DNA from: Balanoglossus misakiensis
Taxonomy: Eukaryota > Hemichordata
Reading direction: 5' to 3'
DNA: 64,000 nt
NCBI GenBank assembly: GCA_040954595.2
Contig: CM082589.2
Coordinates: 806,001 to 870,000, forward strand
The notes below the pieces were generated by a model. The model was not told the DNA's origin, searched no databases, and saw nothing but the letters and a program-made list of their open reading frames with translations. The translations under genes and the position numbers were made by a program. Positions 48,493-61,925 of the stretch are shown piece by piece (the stretch's first letter is position 1; the number at the start of each line of letters is the position of its first letter).

Positions 48493-50712
48493 TCAACAGA
48501 GAGAATCCGACTGATTCGTTTGTGGCTGGGGATCTGTGGTGTCCCTTGGTTCTGTTACAGTAAGATCATCACCATTTTGGGCCAAAGTGGCCTCTTTCAT
48601 ATTATTGAGTTCAATCTCATCCCTTGGTGTCTCCGCATTCGTGTCCTCGTCTGGTTCTGGCTCTTTGCTCGGTGATTCTATAAATTTGACCGGTTGGGCT
48701 TGTGGGTTTGAAGCTGTCTTTGGACTTGTGGCTTTTAAAGGTTCTTGGTTTGTGCTATCTTGTTCTGGAGTTGTAAATTCTTCCTTACCCTGCTTGTCTT
48801 CTGTATCTATGCTGTCTTTCTTTTGTTTTTTCAATCCTTTGTCTCTCTTGGACGTCGGACTCTGCGTTTCAGACGCACTGTCACTAGACTGGGAATCTTT
48901 TCGTCTCCCTGGTTGGTCTTTAGAGCGAAAGTTTGCAAATCTCTTAACTGCAGCAAGACTGGTGCTTGCTCCTAAGATTGCCGGCAGTTTGGGTCTCTTG
49001 AATCTGCCTTTCAGAAGAGGTTTCTTGACTATTTTTTGTGGCGTTTTGCCTCCATCAGAATCTGTCGATGAAACGCTCAGTTGATCGTCCTCCACTGGTT
49101 TTGTTTCTTCCTCTCCGATGAGAGGATCAAATTCTGCTTCATCTGCAGGGTCGTCCGCATTTTGTCCTTTCTCTTGTGGCGGCGCTCGTTTCCATTTAGT
49201 CGTAAATCCATCGTCTAGTTGCTGTACAATAATATCGTCTTCTTTTCTCTGACCGTTGGGTCCGTTTGTCATTGGAGGGACGTTCTCTCCATCAGCGGCT
49301 GGGTCATCTTCATTCAGTTGTGTTTCCCCGGCAACAGACGAGTTGTGAGGAACTTCATCCTCATCTGTGATTGTAATGTCTGGAGCATCCACCACTGAAC
49401 TTGTGGGTTTTTTCTTGGGTTCCTTAAAACCTGCCTCTAATCCACAACTTGCATAGCTGTCAACACTTTTGTGACTTTGAGAATCATCTCCGGAAAGTGT
49501 GCGAGTACGTCCTGCTTGTTTTGCCTGGCCATCTTTGTCTCGTCTGCCAAGACCCGAATGAGTGGCCAATACACCCATTCGACCGATTGCATGGTGTGTT
49601 TTGGGGAGTTCAACTTGATCAAGCGAGTCGAGAAAGACCTCTGATGATAAACTGTTTGTGCTCTGTCGTGTATGGTCTACATACGGTGCAGATGCGCAGC
49701 GATCTCGATGACAGTTTTGAGTGCCCAGACGTTCAGACGATCGGTAGTGTGGGCCACAATCGGTCGGTAGACTGTGGATCCGATTTGCATCAGTGTGAGG
49801 ATTCTCCAAAGATATTGAAGGATTGCTGCCGTGATTCAAAGACAGATTTGACAAACTGTGTCTGTGTACATTCGGCGATTGATTGTTTTTATCCACCAAA
49901 ACATCAATCATCTCCAAGCAAGCATCTCGTACATTCATGCTTATTAAACTTCCCTCTTGTTTGGCTTTCTCCAGAAGTTCTCGTCGCTTCATTGCTTTTT
50001 CGTGTCGTTTCTGCTCCCGATAATACTCAGAGAAGTTGTTAACGATGATAGGAATTGGCAGGGCTATCACCAGCACACCGCAAATACAACAAACAGCACC
50101 AATAAGTTTTCCCAGTAAAGTTTCTGGATAAATATCGCCATAGCCAACTGTCGTCATGGTGATGGCTGCCCACCAGAACGCAACAGGTATACTAACAAAG
50201 AGAGTATTCGGATCGTCTTTCTCAGCGAAATATGCTAAACTAGAGAATAACATCACTCCTATGGCTATAAACAGTGTCAGTAGACCAAGCTCTTTGTAAC
50301 TCCTTTTTAAGGTGTACCCAAGTGCTTGAAGCCCCGTTGAATGTCTTGCAAGTTTTAAAATCCGAAGAATTCTCATGATCCTGAATATCTGTACCACACG
50401 GCGCACATTTTGAAACTGCATATAACTTTCGTTGGATTCCGTCAGGAACAGTGTCACATAGAAAGGTAATATTGCTATGAGGTCTATGACGTTGAGAGGA
50501 GCTTTGAAAAATTTCCATTTGTTGGGAGCGGATATCAGTCGTAGCACATACTCCAATGTAAACCAGGCTATACAGACCATCTCTACAAGTTTGAGATCTG
50601 CATTATCACCTGGTTGTCCAAATTTATCCTGTTCTTGAAGAGACGGTAAAGTGTTCAGAGATAATGCTATGGTAGACAGTACGATAAACAGAATTGAGAG
50701 GATCGCTACCAC
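48493..50712 (-). CDS. KCNB: Kv2/Shab voltage-gated potassium channel, last exon (S1-S6 core and cytoplasmic tail); 5' exon(s) outside window
   Basis: One exon of 739 codons begins in phase 0 after an acceptor (TTTTTCAG) and ends at a TGA. It starts within S1 ([19 protein letters not shown]). Next come S2-S3 ([28 protein letters not shown]) and the S4 voltage sensor, with Arg/Lys every third residue ([20 protein letters not shown]). The P-loop has the K+ filter TVGYGD, and S6 has [13 protein letters not shown]. These are diagnostic of Kv2 (delayed-rectifier) channels. The cytoplasmic tail is ~480 residues, Ser/Asp/Lys-rich and poorly conserved. It includes [15 protein letters not shown] and a basic block near [15 protein letters not shown]. 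The N-terminal T1 tetramerisation domain is absent and no such exon appears to the right within the window, so the gene is partial and its upstream intron exceeds 13 kb. Confidence 0.93.
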   Translation of the reverse strand: MVAILSILFIVLSTIALSLNTLPSLQEQDKFGQPGDNADLKLVEMVCIAWFTLEYVLRLISAPNKWKFFKAPLNVIDLIAILPFYVTLFLTESNESYMQFQNVRRVVQIFRIMRILRILKLARHSTGLQALGYTLKRSYKELGLLTLFIAIGVMLFSSLAYFAEKDDPNTLFVSIPVAFWWAAITMTTVGYGDIYPETLLGKLIGAVCCICGVLVIALPIPIIVNNFSEYYREQKRHEKAMKRRELLEKAKQEGSLISMNVRDACLEMIDVLVDKNNQSPNVHRHSLSNLSLNHGSNPSISLENPHTDANRIHSLPTDCGPHYRSSERLGTQNCHRDRCASAPYVDHTRQSTNSLSSEVFLDSLDQVELPKTHHAIGRMGVLATHSGLGRRDKDGQAKQAGRTRTLSGDDSQSHKSVDSYASCGLEAGFKEPKKKPTSSVVDAPDITITDEDEVPHNSSVAGETQLNEDDPAADGENVPPMTNGPNGQRKEDDIIVQQLDDGFTTKWKRAPPQEKGQNADDPADEAEFDPLIGEEETKPVEDDQLSVSSTDSDGGKTPQKIVKKPLLKGRFKRPKLPAILGASTSLAAVKRFANFRSKDQPGRRKDSQSSDSASETQSPTSKRDKGLKKQKKDSIDTEDKQGKEEFTTPEQDSTNQEPLKATSPKTASNPQAQPVKFIESPSKEPEPDEDTNAETPRDEIELNNMKEATLAQNGDDLTVTEPRDTTDPQPQTNQSDSLC

Positions 50713-51884
50713 CTGAAAAAGACAGAAACGAAACAATGTTAAGTCAGGATAATTACGAACAATTTATGTTCACTGCTCGAACACTACTGCGCCCTCTGTA
50801 GCTGACTTTTCATGCTTCCGCACAATCGAGGGTCTGATTATGTATAGCATGCTTAACAATATGTAAATTAATAATGTATCTCTATTATCAGCAGATTTCC
50901 ATGTTAAAATCACGTATAAATTAAACAGTTTTACTAAAATAAAATCAAAATTATCATTAACAGAATCAAGTATTATGTTAAAACGGTAACCATACACCGT
51001 ATATTCCATGAATATTTTTAAAATGAAACTGAGAAAAATCAGCTAGCTGTATAGTGGTTACCATGGTATTAGGTATCAGTGAGATAGAATCACGAAGTCG
51101 TGATGTTAATATTTTGTGTTTCTGATCTCATTAAAAATTTATTATAGCTGCATTTGAATATTCACAAAGCCACTGATTCTCATTTTACAAGATTAGGAAC
51201 AACGAAACGACATCCCAGAATGGGCACAGATCAGCTGAAATAACAGCCAATGAACAGACCAGATGAAATGATTGATCAGAACAGATCAAACAGAAATGAT
51301 ACAAAATGAATCTAGCCTAATGAAATGATCACAGGAAATAATAAGCAATGAATAGATCGATATTGAAACGATAGATCAAATGAAATGATCCCCAGGGAAT
51401 ATATATACTGTATAGCTCAGCTGCAATGACGATAGTCTTGCTCATAAATGGACAATTTATCTGAGACTTGACAGTTACAAGGTCATGACTAAAGTGACCC
51501 TCTTTGTATCCACAACTATACACACATGAAGTCAGCATCTGAGTCAGATGCTACCAGATGCTGTTGTGATGAAACTATGAGTAGTGAATGTAGATTTTCA
51601 AAACATACATTTCTTTGACCCTGTATGAGTGTTCAAAAATTACTTCCATTCACAAATTGTAATGTTTCACACAAAATCCTGCAGGGTACAAGGAAGATGC
51701 AAGCCAGTTTACAAAAAAATGAAATCAATACCTATCTCTGTATTTATTTTTCAAATGAAGAAAAAAAAACCTTCACAGGACACCATTACAGGGTTACTTT
51801 GAAATTCAGTCTTTTTTTCTGTCTCTGGGGTAGGTGCAAGCATTTACATTAATGATGAAATGGCAAAGAAATTACCTACATCAC

Positions 51885-51914
51885 CATTACCATGGTAATG
51901 GTTACCATGGCAAC
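51885..51914. promoter_or_regulatory. Tandem palindromic X-box / MEF-like cluster
   Basis: CATTACCATGGTAATG (51885-51900) is a perfect 16-bp palindrome and is directly followed by GGTTACCATGGCAAC (51900-51914), an almost ideal RFX X-box. It lies in the Kv2 intron about 1.2 kb upstream of the last exon. Confidence 0.4.
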
Positions 51915-54900
51915 AGAGGATTATTTGCATCATCACTGACCTGTTTCTTTTTTTACAGATCTTGGGAGTAAGACATCTCAAGGAAACGTGATACTGTTAT
52001 CTTGAAATCACAGTTCTAGCTTACAGAGTGAAAGGCAGATAGTGATTCATCTTCAAGACGTCTTAAAATTATCATCCTGATCACAAGCTCACTAAAAATA
52101 CCGTACTGCTTTTAACTGACAAATTACTAGAAAACTAGAACTGTAATTCCCCTCCTTTTGACCTTGGAATCAACGGTCGCATGAGATACACTTTTTATTA
52201 AATATCTGTACAATTTCCATTCCTTTGCTTTGCTTCACAGCACATAATTCACCTCCAGAATAGTGATTTGAAATATTAAAATTATCACACTGAGCTCATG
52301 AACTGATATTATGAGAGATTTCAATAGAAAAAGACAAGAATTAATGATGGAAAGCATTGAAATATATTTTTCAGCTTTGCTTTTTTATTATCTGTTTGAT
52401 GGCATTTTATGAGCTATGCAATCCATCAAGCTTCTTCAACATAAGACCAATCATAGAATATCAAAACAGCTGTCAATTATCTTTGTTCAATCTCTATTTG
52501 TCCACAAAATATTTACATATCACTCACTTTTTCATTATGCTAAAAATATCAATTACACAGGTTGTGTGTGCTTAGAGTGAAGTGATTTGCGGCGCTGAAA
52601 ATACATCATGCCTGTTTTGAGTTTCTAGATTTGAGTTCTAGGTAATATTGACAGATTTGGTACAAGCTGTAAATTTGTGCAGAATTTGAATGACAGATTT
52701 AGGAACTACAATGATTCAGAAAATTAAGAGTACAGGGATGTGACCTCGTTTAAGGCCATCAAAATCATTTACTGCAGTTGTTTACGGTATGGTTGCTATG
52801 ACAATCCCCAAGACCGCACAAACATCATGGAATTTAATTTATCTGAGAGCAGTTCACTTGATTAGCTCTCTTCCTATTGCATGCCCATGGTCCAATTGCA
52901 CAGACTTGTCTGGTTGACACACTTCTACACAGTGAAGGACAAAAACATGACAGTTCCTTCTGTTGGAACAAATATGGGAGGTCAGTGTAACATTGAATGA
53001 TACCTTCCAAGGAAGTACCAGGCAGAAAGATGTAGTTACTATGGTGTATGCAAATCTGTGTGGTCATTCAAACTGCACTGATCAAATTGCACAGCAATGG
53101 GTGGACAACTTTTCACCCACAATGCAATTTCACATCCTGAGAGCTGATTGTTCTGTCTTCAGTAAACATTCAATGCACAAGTATCATCCTTTGTTCTAAT
53201 TTATTTGATCTGACAAATCATTCATTTGTGAAAACTGTAAACAAATCAGGCTTTTAAGGCAGTCTGTATCTGACTACATTTTTCTTTCAAATGTAGAATG
53301 AGACATCTTTTTGCCCTGCAGACTTCAAGTGCTGTTAATTTATCAGTCTTTTTCAGCATGTCAGATGCAATACTAGTTTAACTCTGATCTTTCCATTCAG
53401 CTGGAACTCTCTATTTGAACTATTGCTCTCTCCTCACTGATGGTTATCAACATATTGCATTTAAACTTTTAAGACAACTATCTCGTCAGAGAGGGTGGCT
53501 GTGATCTGAATGTCTGAATGTCAAATATTTGCTTGTTTCAAATGTGACTATACATTCCTCCAGTTACAGGAATTAACCTTTTAAAACACTGATTCACACA
53601 GCCACTCTTTGCTATCATCTTATATGCTTCATCTTTTCAAGGCTTTTAATAGTGATGTTCTGTTGTAAAACCAAGCTGAAGCTTTCACTTATTTGTCTAT
53701 GACAGACCTGAGTTTAACCATTTCATAAAAAGGGGGTTAAAACAGCGCTTGAGAGATAATGACAGTTCTTCCCTCAAGGCAAACACATAGTTTGTAGTCA
53801 CATATTTCAAAGATCCTGGCTGAGATGCCCTGTCGATACATAATGACACTGCCCATGAAGTAAAATTTTATACAACTATTATAATTAAGTTCTATAAATA
53901 AGTCAACACATGGGAGACATGCTGACTCGAAGTGCAGTGAATCAAAATGAATTGTGGGATATATCTCAGGTACCTTGATGTATGTCATAGAAACCTGACC
54001 TAGACACCTGACCTAGGTATAAATCTTTCCCATCATCTAACGTTCATGATGCCATCAGTCTTCGAGGTATATGAATTAATATTCTTCTACATTTGAAGGG
54101 TTAATGCTGCCTTGTTGCTAATAATATTCAGCAAGTAATGTATTTGTGATGATTGAACAGCTTGGAGACTCAGTGAAGGCCAGCATATATTACGTGGGAG
54201 GAATAAGGAAATGATATTTATCACTGAGCAAAAGTAGATTTGACATCAAAGAGTTCTCTAGATCATAAATCAGTATTTCCTCAGGCTCTGGGCTGGTAAT
54301 GTTATGTGGTCTCTACTTACAGGTCTTGTTAATTAAAGGCATATAGTCGCTCGCATGTATCTATTTATGTGGAGATGATCTGTCTTTTTATGTTCAGTAA
54401 AACCTATCTAAACCTAGCAATATTGTGTCCCACTCTCAGTCTCAGTGACAACAGTCACATGCCCAGCTTGATGGAAGCTTCACAGAAATCACTTCTAATG
54501 CAATACATCATAAAAGCCACACTTTAATGTGCTAAACAGACATTACTTTAAACAATTACAGAGTTTATGACATATTATTGGCTCTAAGCTTGCATTTATT
54601 GTATGTTGTGCCGCTAAAATACAAACTGAAATTACATTTCCAGTTTGTAAAATTGCAGACAGCAAAAGTCGATTTCCATATGACCTTCTGTGATATAATA
54701 TACCAATTCCTTTCATCTATAATGCATCAGCAAAAGGCTATTATTAGAAACTTTAACAATTTAAATACTCGCACACTTTTTATCATGCTGAAATGGTGTG
54801 TCAAATTTTATGTATGGTATATTCTGTTTTACTACATCACTCATATACTGTAATTTTTATTCTAATTAGAATGAAATTGTTTTTATCATAAGTACGGTAG

Positions 54901-57143
54901 CACATGCAAAGGTATAGGGCTGACTTGGAGATTTTTAGAAATCCTGAAATTGACTCAAAGCTTTTAAAGATTATATGTTTGTTAGAGGACAAACTAGTCT
55001 TCAACCATTAACAACACGCCTACTATGAGCACTCAAAACTAATATCTTGACCTCTGACGACCTATGCTTACATTAACAGTAAATGAAAGCTACAATTTAA
55101 ATTACACAGTAATATATTAATAATACTTTCATTAGATCAAAGGAAATCGAGAGAAAGCAGAATGCCATTAAGTGAAGATCTTAAGTGGGTATACTTTTCA
55201 TGAATACACAGGCAAGTTGGACTTTTTTCAGCTGTGGTATTAACGTCAAAGTAGATGGAGTCAACAGACTCTGCTAGAACACCTGATACATAGAGTATCT
55301 TACGTACACAGGACGATAAGCGACCTAACATGGACTGACTGCAAATGATGTTTGTGTCCTGGTGTCTTGAGATGAAATCCCCAAAGGAAAATTCTCAACT
55401 GTGATGGCATTTTGAAGTCAAATATGTCCTTGAACTCATTCCGTTGCTTGACAATGTTTGTTTAAAATCAAACAAATTATATTAATTTTTCATGAATTTT
55501 ATTAAAAGTGAGCTTAGTGACACCAGCTTTCTTGAAAGATCGCTATAAATTGTCTTGCTATTCTTCCGCCGAGTCAAATGGCAACTGACTAGGATTTCTA
55601 ATTTTTCTTCAAAAGATTGCTGCCCTTTCAAATTGCACTGCATCATTTCAAATTAACATTTCAGAAGGTTGAAACTTTTGAAATCACTTGAGTACAGTGC
55701 CCTCTAGAGAAACATCCCGTCCAAGAATGGGATTAAAAAACTGGATAGAGGACATTTAACTCTGTAATTTAATTTGCTCCCTCATTACATCTGTACATGT
55801 GCATTTCTAACCTGTTAGAAGCATTAACAAACTCAAGTTCACTCTAATAACACTATTCTGCTGCCAAGGTAATTGCCTTATATAGCAACCTTGGAAAGTA
55901 TGATTGCGAATTTTGTAGTTAATAAGTGCTTCTAATGTGGACGTGTGAAGATCGCATGGACTGGGAGAGAGCTACCTTCAGACAAAGATGGCTGAAGAGT
56001 GTTTTGAAAAAGTCACACATGGAGACAACAGAATCCTATTGATGTTTTTAAATTCCTCACAGACAAGTTTTTGTTTTGTTTTGTTTAGTTATAGTTCATT
56101 TCAAACAGATAAATTGACAGACCTGCTGGCATTTATGTGTGTGTGTTATCACCAAATCGAAGTCAAATTCAAATTGTCACAGTAACTGCACAGTAAAATT
56201 CACCGAGGTTGGTGATTACACACATAGGAGTCGTATAAGCACACTTTGTATTCCGTATATGCACTGGTGATAAATTTCTTGTGAGCACCTCCTTGGATTA
56301 TCATTCAAGCCACTACACAGCTAAGTTATCACTGCATCTACAGAAATGTCTCAGTACATGTACATTTATGCAGTATAGTATAATTGCCGAATGGGTCCTG
56401 AAATAATCAAATGAAATAGACTTTGAAGTATGTCAAATAAAAGAATCATTTCAAAAGGCATCCCTGCAGCACTATTTCCTTATCAAATGAAAGCAGTTGG
56501 GCTTACTTAATTTTATAAGATGACCATGCTAGTGAAAGCTTTCGCAAAAACGTTACATGATTAAAACTCAATTTCTGCTTTCGAGTACACACCAAATAAC
56601 TCGCCATAAATAGAATCTGCTCTTCAGTTTATTTACTTTATTCATCAAAACTATCTTTTAATAAGTTTATCATTCCACAAATTTATTAGGCCACTGAATA
56701 TAGCTTCTTTCAACTGAACTTTGCACCGTTTTGTTAAAATAAGAAGAAAAAGGTTTTTGCATGCAGTGATTTTAAGAGTTATCCTACGGGAAAGAAAATT
56801 GATAGTCGTTTGGTGTGTGTACAATTCCTTCATGCATCCGAACGAGGGAAGGTTGACTGTTTAATATTCCAAGTGTGTTCACTTACGAGTGTGTACTTGA
56901 GTACTAGAGAGAGAGTGAGTTTAGGCAATACATGGCAAACACTCATATTCAGTTCAATTTCCTGGGTCAAGAAATGTTATTCAATCACTTCGAAAACGTC
57001 ATCTGTGAGATGCATATGTATAGGTTCAAAAACCTTTCGTTTTGATTGGAAATGTTGACAAGTTTACAATTCTGCCAACATTGCACAGTAAGCTTGTGTA
57101 CTCATGTATTAAAAGTAAATTTAACAACAATATGCAGAAATGT

Positions 57144-57232
57144 AACCCTTTCACTACCATGGTTTGGTCCAAATCCATTGCTTTCTTCAATAAAGTTGGA
57201 CCTCTACAAAGGGAAATGGGGGTGAAAGGGTT
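57144..57232. mobile_element. 89-bp terminal-inverted-repeat element
   Basis: It begins AACCCTTTCAC and ends GTGAAAGGGTT, a perfect 11-bp inverted repeat, and has no coding capacity. An internal AGTTGGACCTCTACAAAGGG recurs inverted at about 59540-59570, so this is a dispersed family. Confidence 0.55.
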
Positions 57233-58428
57233 AAGATTTCATGCCAGACGCAGCCAAACCATTAATCCTAAAATGACTCTGATCATGATTGTGTGAGAAC
57301 CTCCAGGCTACGAAATAATCGTGCAAATAATATGTAAATTAGAACTAACTCATAATGCAAATTAGCTTCTACTTTGACCTGTTTTCTGATTATTCTTGGG
57401 AGAGATCAGAAGATAAGTAGTTGACTTGCCATGAAAAAATCAATGAATGCATGGAGATTATTGCGTCAAAAATAATCCATGTCTAGAAACAAGCATTTTT
57501 AATAGTGGAAAAGAAAATAAACATTAATCCTAGAGACAAATTCCATGCTAGCAGTGGGCGTACATCCATATCATCAAATTCCATGGGAATGGGACTATGG
57601 CAGGCGTATCATCTAAAATAAAAATAACCACTACCATCATTCATTTACAATCTAATGTTTCCCCCAGATTTACTTCGATTACAGAGATTTGCAGCAATAA
57701 CAGCTGCACCATTTGATATCAAAAACTAATTCTCTGACAATCCATCATGTTTTGGAAAACTCAGGTGATGATGTATGACATAGTCAGTCAATCTCAATAG
57801 TTCCAACAACTCTGTGTATCACACAGGCCTTGTAAACAATGATACAATAAATCATGAAATTCAGTAACGTCATAACTGAGCAACAAGATCAACACAATTG
57901 AAATTCAAAATGGCCGACTCATGTACTTGGACGTAATTAAGTCATTCAATGCATGGTCAGGAATCTGGCTACAGAATACAACTGAATTTTTCTCTAATTG
58001 CCGCACTGCATCTCTGCAACAGTGACCCATCTGTACATCACATCAATGATCAAATAATAGTCCAAGACCCGACATCTCCAAGCTGGTAACACGCAATTGG
58101 CAGAAAAAATCTACAAAGCTGAGATTTGGCAAATAACTGGCATGTAATGCACATCTATACCACTCGGATTTGATTAATCACCTTTCGTCAGTTGTATTTA
58201 TCTATAAAGCAAAATGGAATGGAGTACCGATCAATGGGAAGAAAGCCATGGATGGAAGACTGGATTAACTGTGAGTACCAAGGAATCAATACTCCGGAAT
58301 GCTGGAAGCAATTGGAATATTAAAGCCTTGCACAGTCAACATCTGTGTCTTCTTTCTTTCTTGTAATCCTAGACAGTCATTGCTTTGCCATTTAGGGAAA
58401 TTAATTAGTACCAAAAGGTGGCTAGTTT

Positions 58429-58455
58429 AACCCTTTCACCCCAATGTCCCTGTAT
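58429..58455. repeat. Fragment of the AACCCTTTCAC repeat family
   Basis: AACCCTTTCACCCCAATG repeats the end of the 57144 element but has no matching partner end nearby. Confidence 0.35.
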
Positions 58456-59521
58456 AAATGTCTAACACGTTGATTGGAAACAATGAGATGAAACCAAACC
58501 ATGTTGGTTACGAATATTAATTAAGATATCTCATTAACTGAATTTAACTGACGTCAATTAACAAAATATGCAGAACCCCTTATGGTATTTATTATATAAG
58601 TCTAAATATGCATAGAAATCACTCATACTTCATGAGGCATATCAATGGATCTGTTGAAAATATAATGATAAATTTATACGTAGCATTTGCAGTGTTATGC
58701 ATTTTTCATACATGATTTGTTTGTTAGTCAAAATGACCAGTACAGCAATATTTCACTGATTCATGAATGTATGTAATGTTGTATGACTAAACTACTTTAA
58801 TTTTTCACTGCATGTTTGTCGTCTCAAGAATAACCTTTATTCCAAGTGAAAATAATATTGCATGATATTTTACTATATATCTAGACTGCCGCAACATATG
58901 GTTTTCTGTCATAGAATACAGTTCAGGCCTCCCAATATGGCTGACATGCACATGCATAAATTGTATGTGCGCCTGATATGCAGTGACTGAAACCTTCTTC
59001 ATTTGGGTGAATTCAAAATCACAATGTATGTAAGTACGTAACACGTAACATATTTACGTACGTACATACAAACATACATTAATACATATAGAGCATAATT
59101 TGGCAAAAGAGTGCCAGTTGCAAGTAAAAACTTTTTCATTCCCATATCAGAGCCTGATCATGAGAAACAAACTAAAACACTGTCAGGTCCACCCTACAAA
59201 TGAAAGCCTGCAATACACTCAAGACATTCCCTGCAGGCCAGTATTGTAATTAACCCTCAACACATGCATCTCTCGTCAAAGGTTACACAGTTGACCTACA
59301 TACATGAATTACATCGAAAGACTACTTAATTGGCAACCAATTGGCTTGGCAAATGTACAAAATTTTTCTACATTTGAAAGGACATTTGTGATCAAGTGAT
59401 ATATATTAAAGATGGGTCAAAATTCCTATAATAATGAAAACTTAAATTTATCACGTCTTATACATTTTCATGAAGATAGTTAAAGGTCTTTATCATAGCT
59501 TACACATTTTCCATGAAAATA

Positions 59522-59589
59522 AACCCTTGAACAATATCACTGCCCTTTCCCTGTAGAGGTCCAACAACTGATTTTTGGCTGAAAGGGTT
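59522..59589. mobile_element. Second, degenerate copy of the AACCCTT inverted-repeat element
   Basis: It is bounded by AACCCTT and AAAGGGTT and contains CCCTTTCCCTGTAGAGGTCC, the inverted counterpart of the internal segment at 57192-57215. Its length is about 68 bp. Confidence 0.45.
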
Positions 59590-61898
59590 AGATGTATTAA
59601 GAAAACAATTAACAATTACTATAGATACTGAAGCTCATGATCAAGCTCAAGCACTTGGTTTCCATGACAATGGAAGTCATTTCCCATTTTCAATAGATTT
59701 ACAATTAGAGCCTTACTCCATCAAATGGTGCAAAGGTACCTGACGTAGCAATTGATTTAGGTGATGTTTGCGGCATTAATCTGTAATGATTTGTATTTTA
59801 CAATTGTTTATAGCTCGTCCTTGAACTTGTTTTCACCATGTAAAGCTTGCGTATTACTGCATGATGTGGTTTCTGTTAAACAAGTGTTTTTTCTGGCATG
59901 GCTGAGATGAGTGTTGGACGATATATGTTGGTTTACTGCCTGGACAAATGCTTAATGCATACCAATTAGGGGAGAAATTACAGAGTGAGGAAAGGACACC
60001 ACCAGGGGAATTACATGGCTGTGTGAAATTCTTGACTTGATCACAATATACTGACTTGAACATGTAACCTCACAGTAGGGTGTGAGAGTATGTTTCTCCC
60101 AACGGTTGGCTGTATTATCTCAAGATGGATGACAGTAGCATGGCTGGATGAGAATTTTTAAAGTTGCAGTGGCTGCATGGTACTTGCATGTAAAATGTTA
60201 CTAAATATTACACATACACATGTAGGTTTGGCCTTGAAAGAATAGTTTGAAAATGCACAGCATATATGTTTGGTCAAAGGTTATTAATATATTCTCGACA
60301 TATCTGTGAATGGATAACAACGTCAGAAATCTGTAATATTTTTGTTATTTTATGACAATTTCACAACGAGCATACACTTGTAGATATAGTTTTGATATAA
60401 TGGGAGAAATATCTCAAATAAAATGCATGCCATGCATATACACAATATCTGAAGTCAAATATGTTATGAAATTTCATACTCTAAAAATAACACACTTGTT
60501 TGCTGCCATGTCGCTTACTGAGAGACAGGGATCCATCTTTTCAACTAATATTACATTCATATGCAGTATAACATTGCTTCAGTAAATATAAATTCATGTA
60601 CACTCAGACTGGTGTCTGGTGTGTATATGAACATTATGATGCAAATTAACAATATCATTCAATGGAGAATGATTAATGACTATCCTGCACAAGGAAATGA
60701 AAGCAGCAGTCACATCCCCCGCCCAAAAAATGCAATTATTTCTGACATGATTCCAGCAATGAAATACAAATGCCAAAGTATTCATATGTGTGCATACACA
60801 AACATGTGCAGACAAGATGAAGATACAGAACACATCACTGGACACTGTCAAATATGCAGAAGACCAAATACAGATTTCTTGATTCGTAAACAGGAAGCAT
60901 TGCCTTACACATTGCCATATGTTTCGAAAAGATTGCGTAGACCATGTTCCATGTATAACATCAGAGATAAACCTCAAGTCATAACAAATTAACACGTGAT
61001 GAAACAAATTTAACGCTTTCAAGTTTGCAAATTTTGGGGTCGGTAGTATAACTAAGATGTGCTGTTATTAGTGTTAATCATACATTCTCAAATGAGTGTA
61101 TTAAATCCTTTTCCACATGCGACCATAGACACGTATCGATCTTGAAGTCATAATAGAAATGGTTATATTCTCTTTAAAATGTCATTAATGCAATCGGAAA
61201 TAATTTGTCTGAGAGATACACTGGTATTCACAGAAGCAATCACATTCTGAAGACAGAATTCACTTATGCCATCTGTGATCATCTGTCAGAGAGTTATGCA
61301 GTTCTTAAAATAGAAATAAAAGCAGGAGTTTATTACTTTCTCTGTCAATGTTTCGTCCATGAAGCAGTCATTGAAATTGAACCTTTTTTACAGTGTCATT
61401 GCAAAGCAATTCAGACATAACTGGCCTTGTGTTTCTGTTGTCTGTCCTTGTAGGAGACAAGATTCAGAAGATATCAAAGGTCATGTCAGAAGACAATCCT
61501 AGCAGAATACAAAAGAGAATTATCACTAAAGCATCACAAAAGTTGTTTGTATGTACTAACTAGTGATTTTTTCACATTATATCTACCATGACAGTTTTCC
61601 GACAGAAAGGGTGAAGGTTTGCAATCAATAATCCACACCAAACTATTGCTACAAGCTTCTTGGATTACTTCATGTATGAACATTCATTACATTGACTCAG
61701 GTCATCTGATGAGATATGCAATGGTCTTCACAGCTTGTGAAATTCCCACAAAATGACCAACCACTGACATGTGATTCCACTGAAGTCTAATGATATTATT
61801 TTGAAACGAAATATCATCTCCGGCTCCGCTTATTAGTTCACACATGGAAAATAAAGTTCTTTTTTTTCACAACTGGACTACAAAACTGATGTACACAA

Positions 61899-61925
61899 AT
61901 CATCATCATCATCATCATCATCATT
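61899..61925. repeat. (ATC)n microsatellite
   Basis: About eight ATC/CAT triplets. Confidence 0.9.

Noticed and set aside
48536-50042. Long + frames (182 and 197 codons)
   Set aside because: They are antisense shadows of the Kv2 tail exon.
60561-61022. Overlapping ~143-codon frames on both strands
   Set aside because: They have no domain, no splice context and AT-rich composition inside a Kv2 intron; most likely chance.
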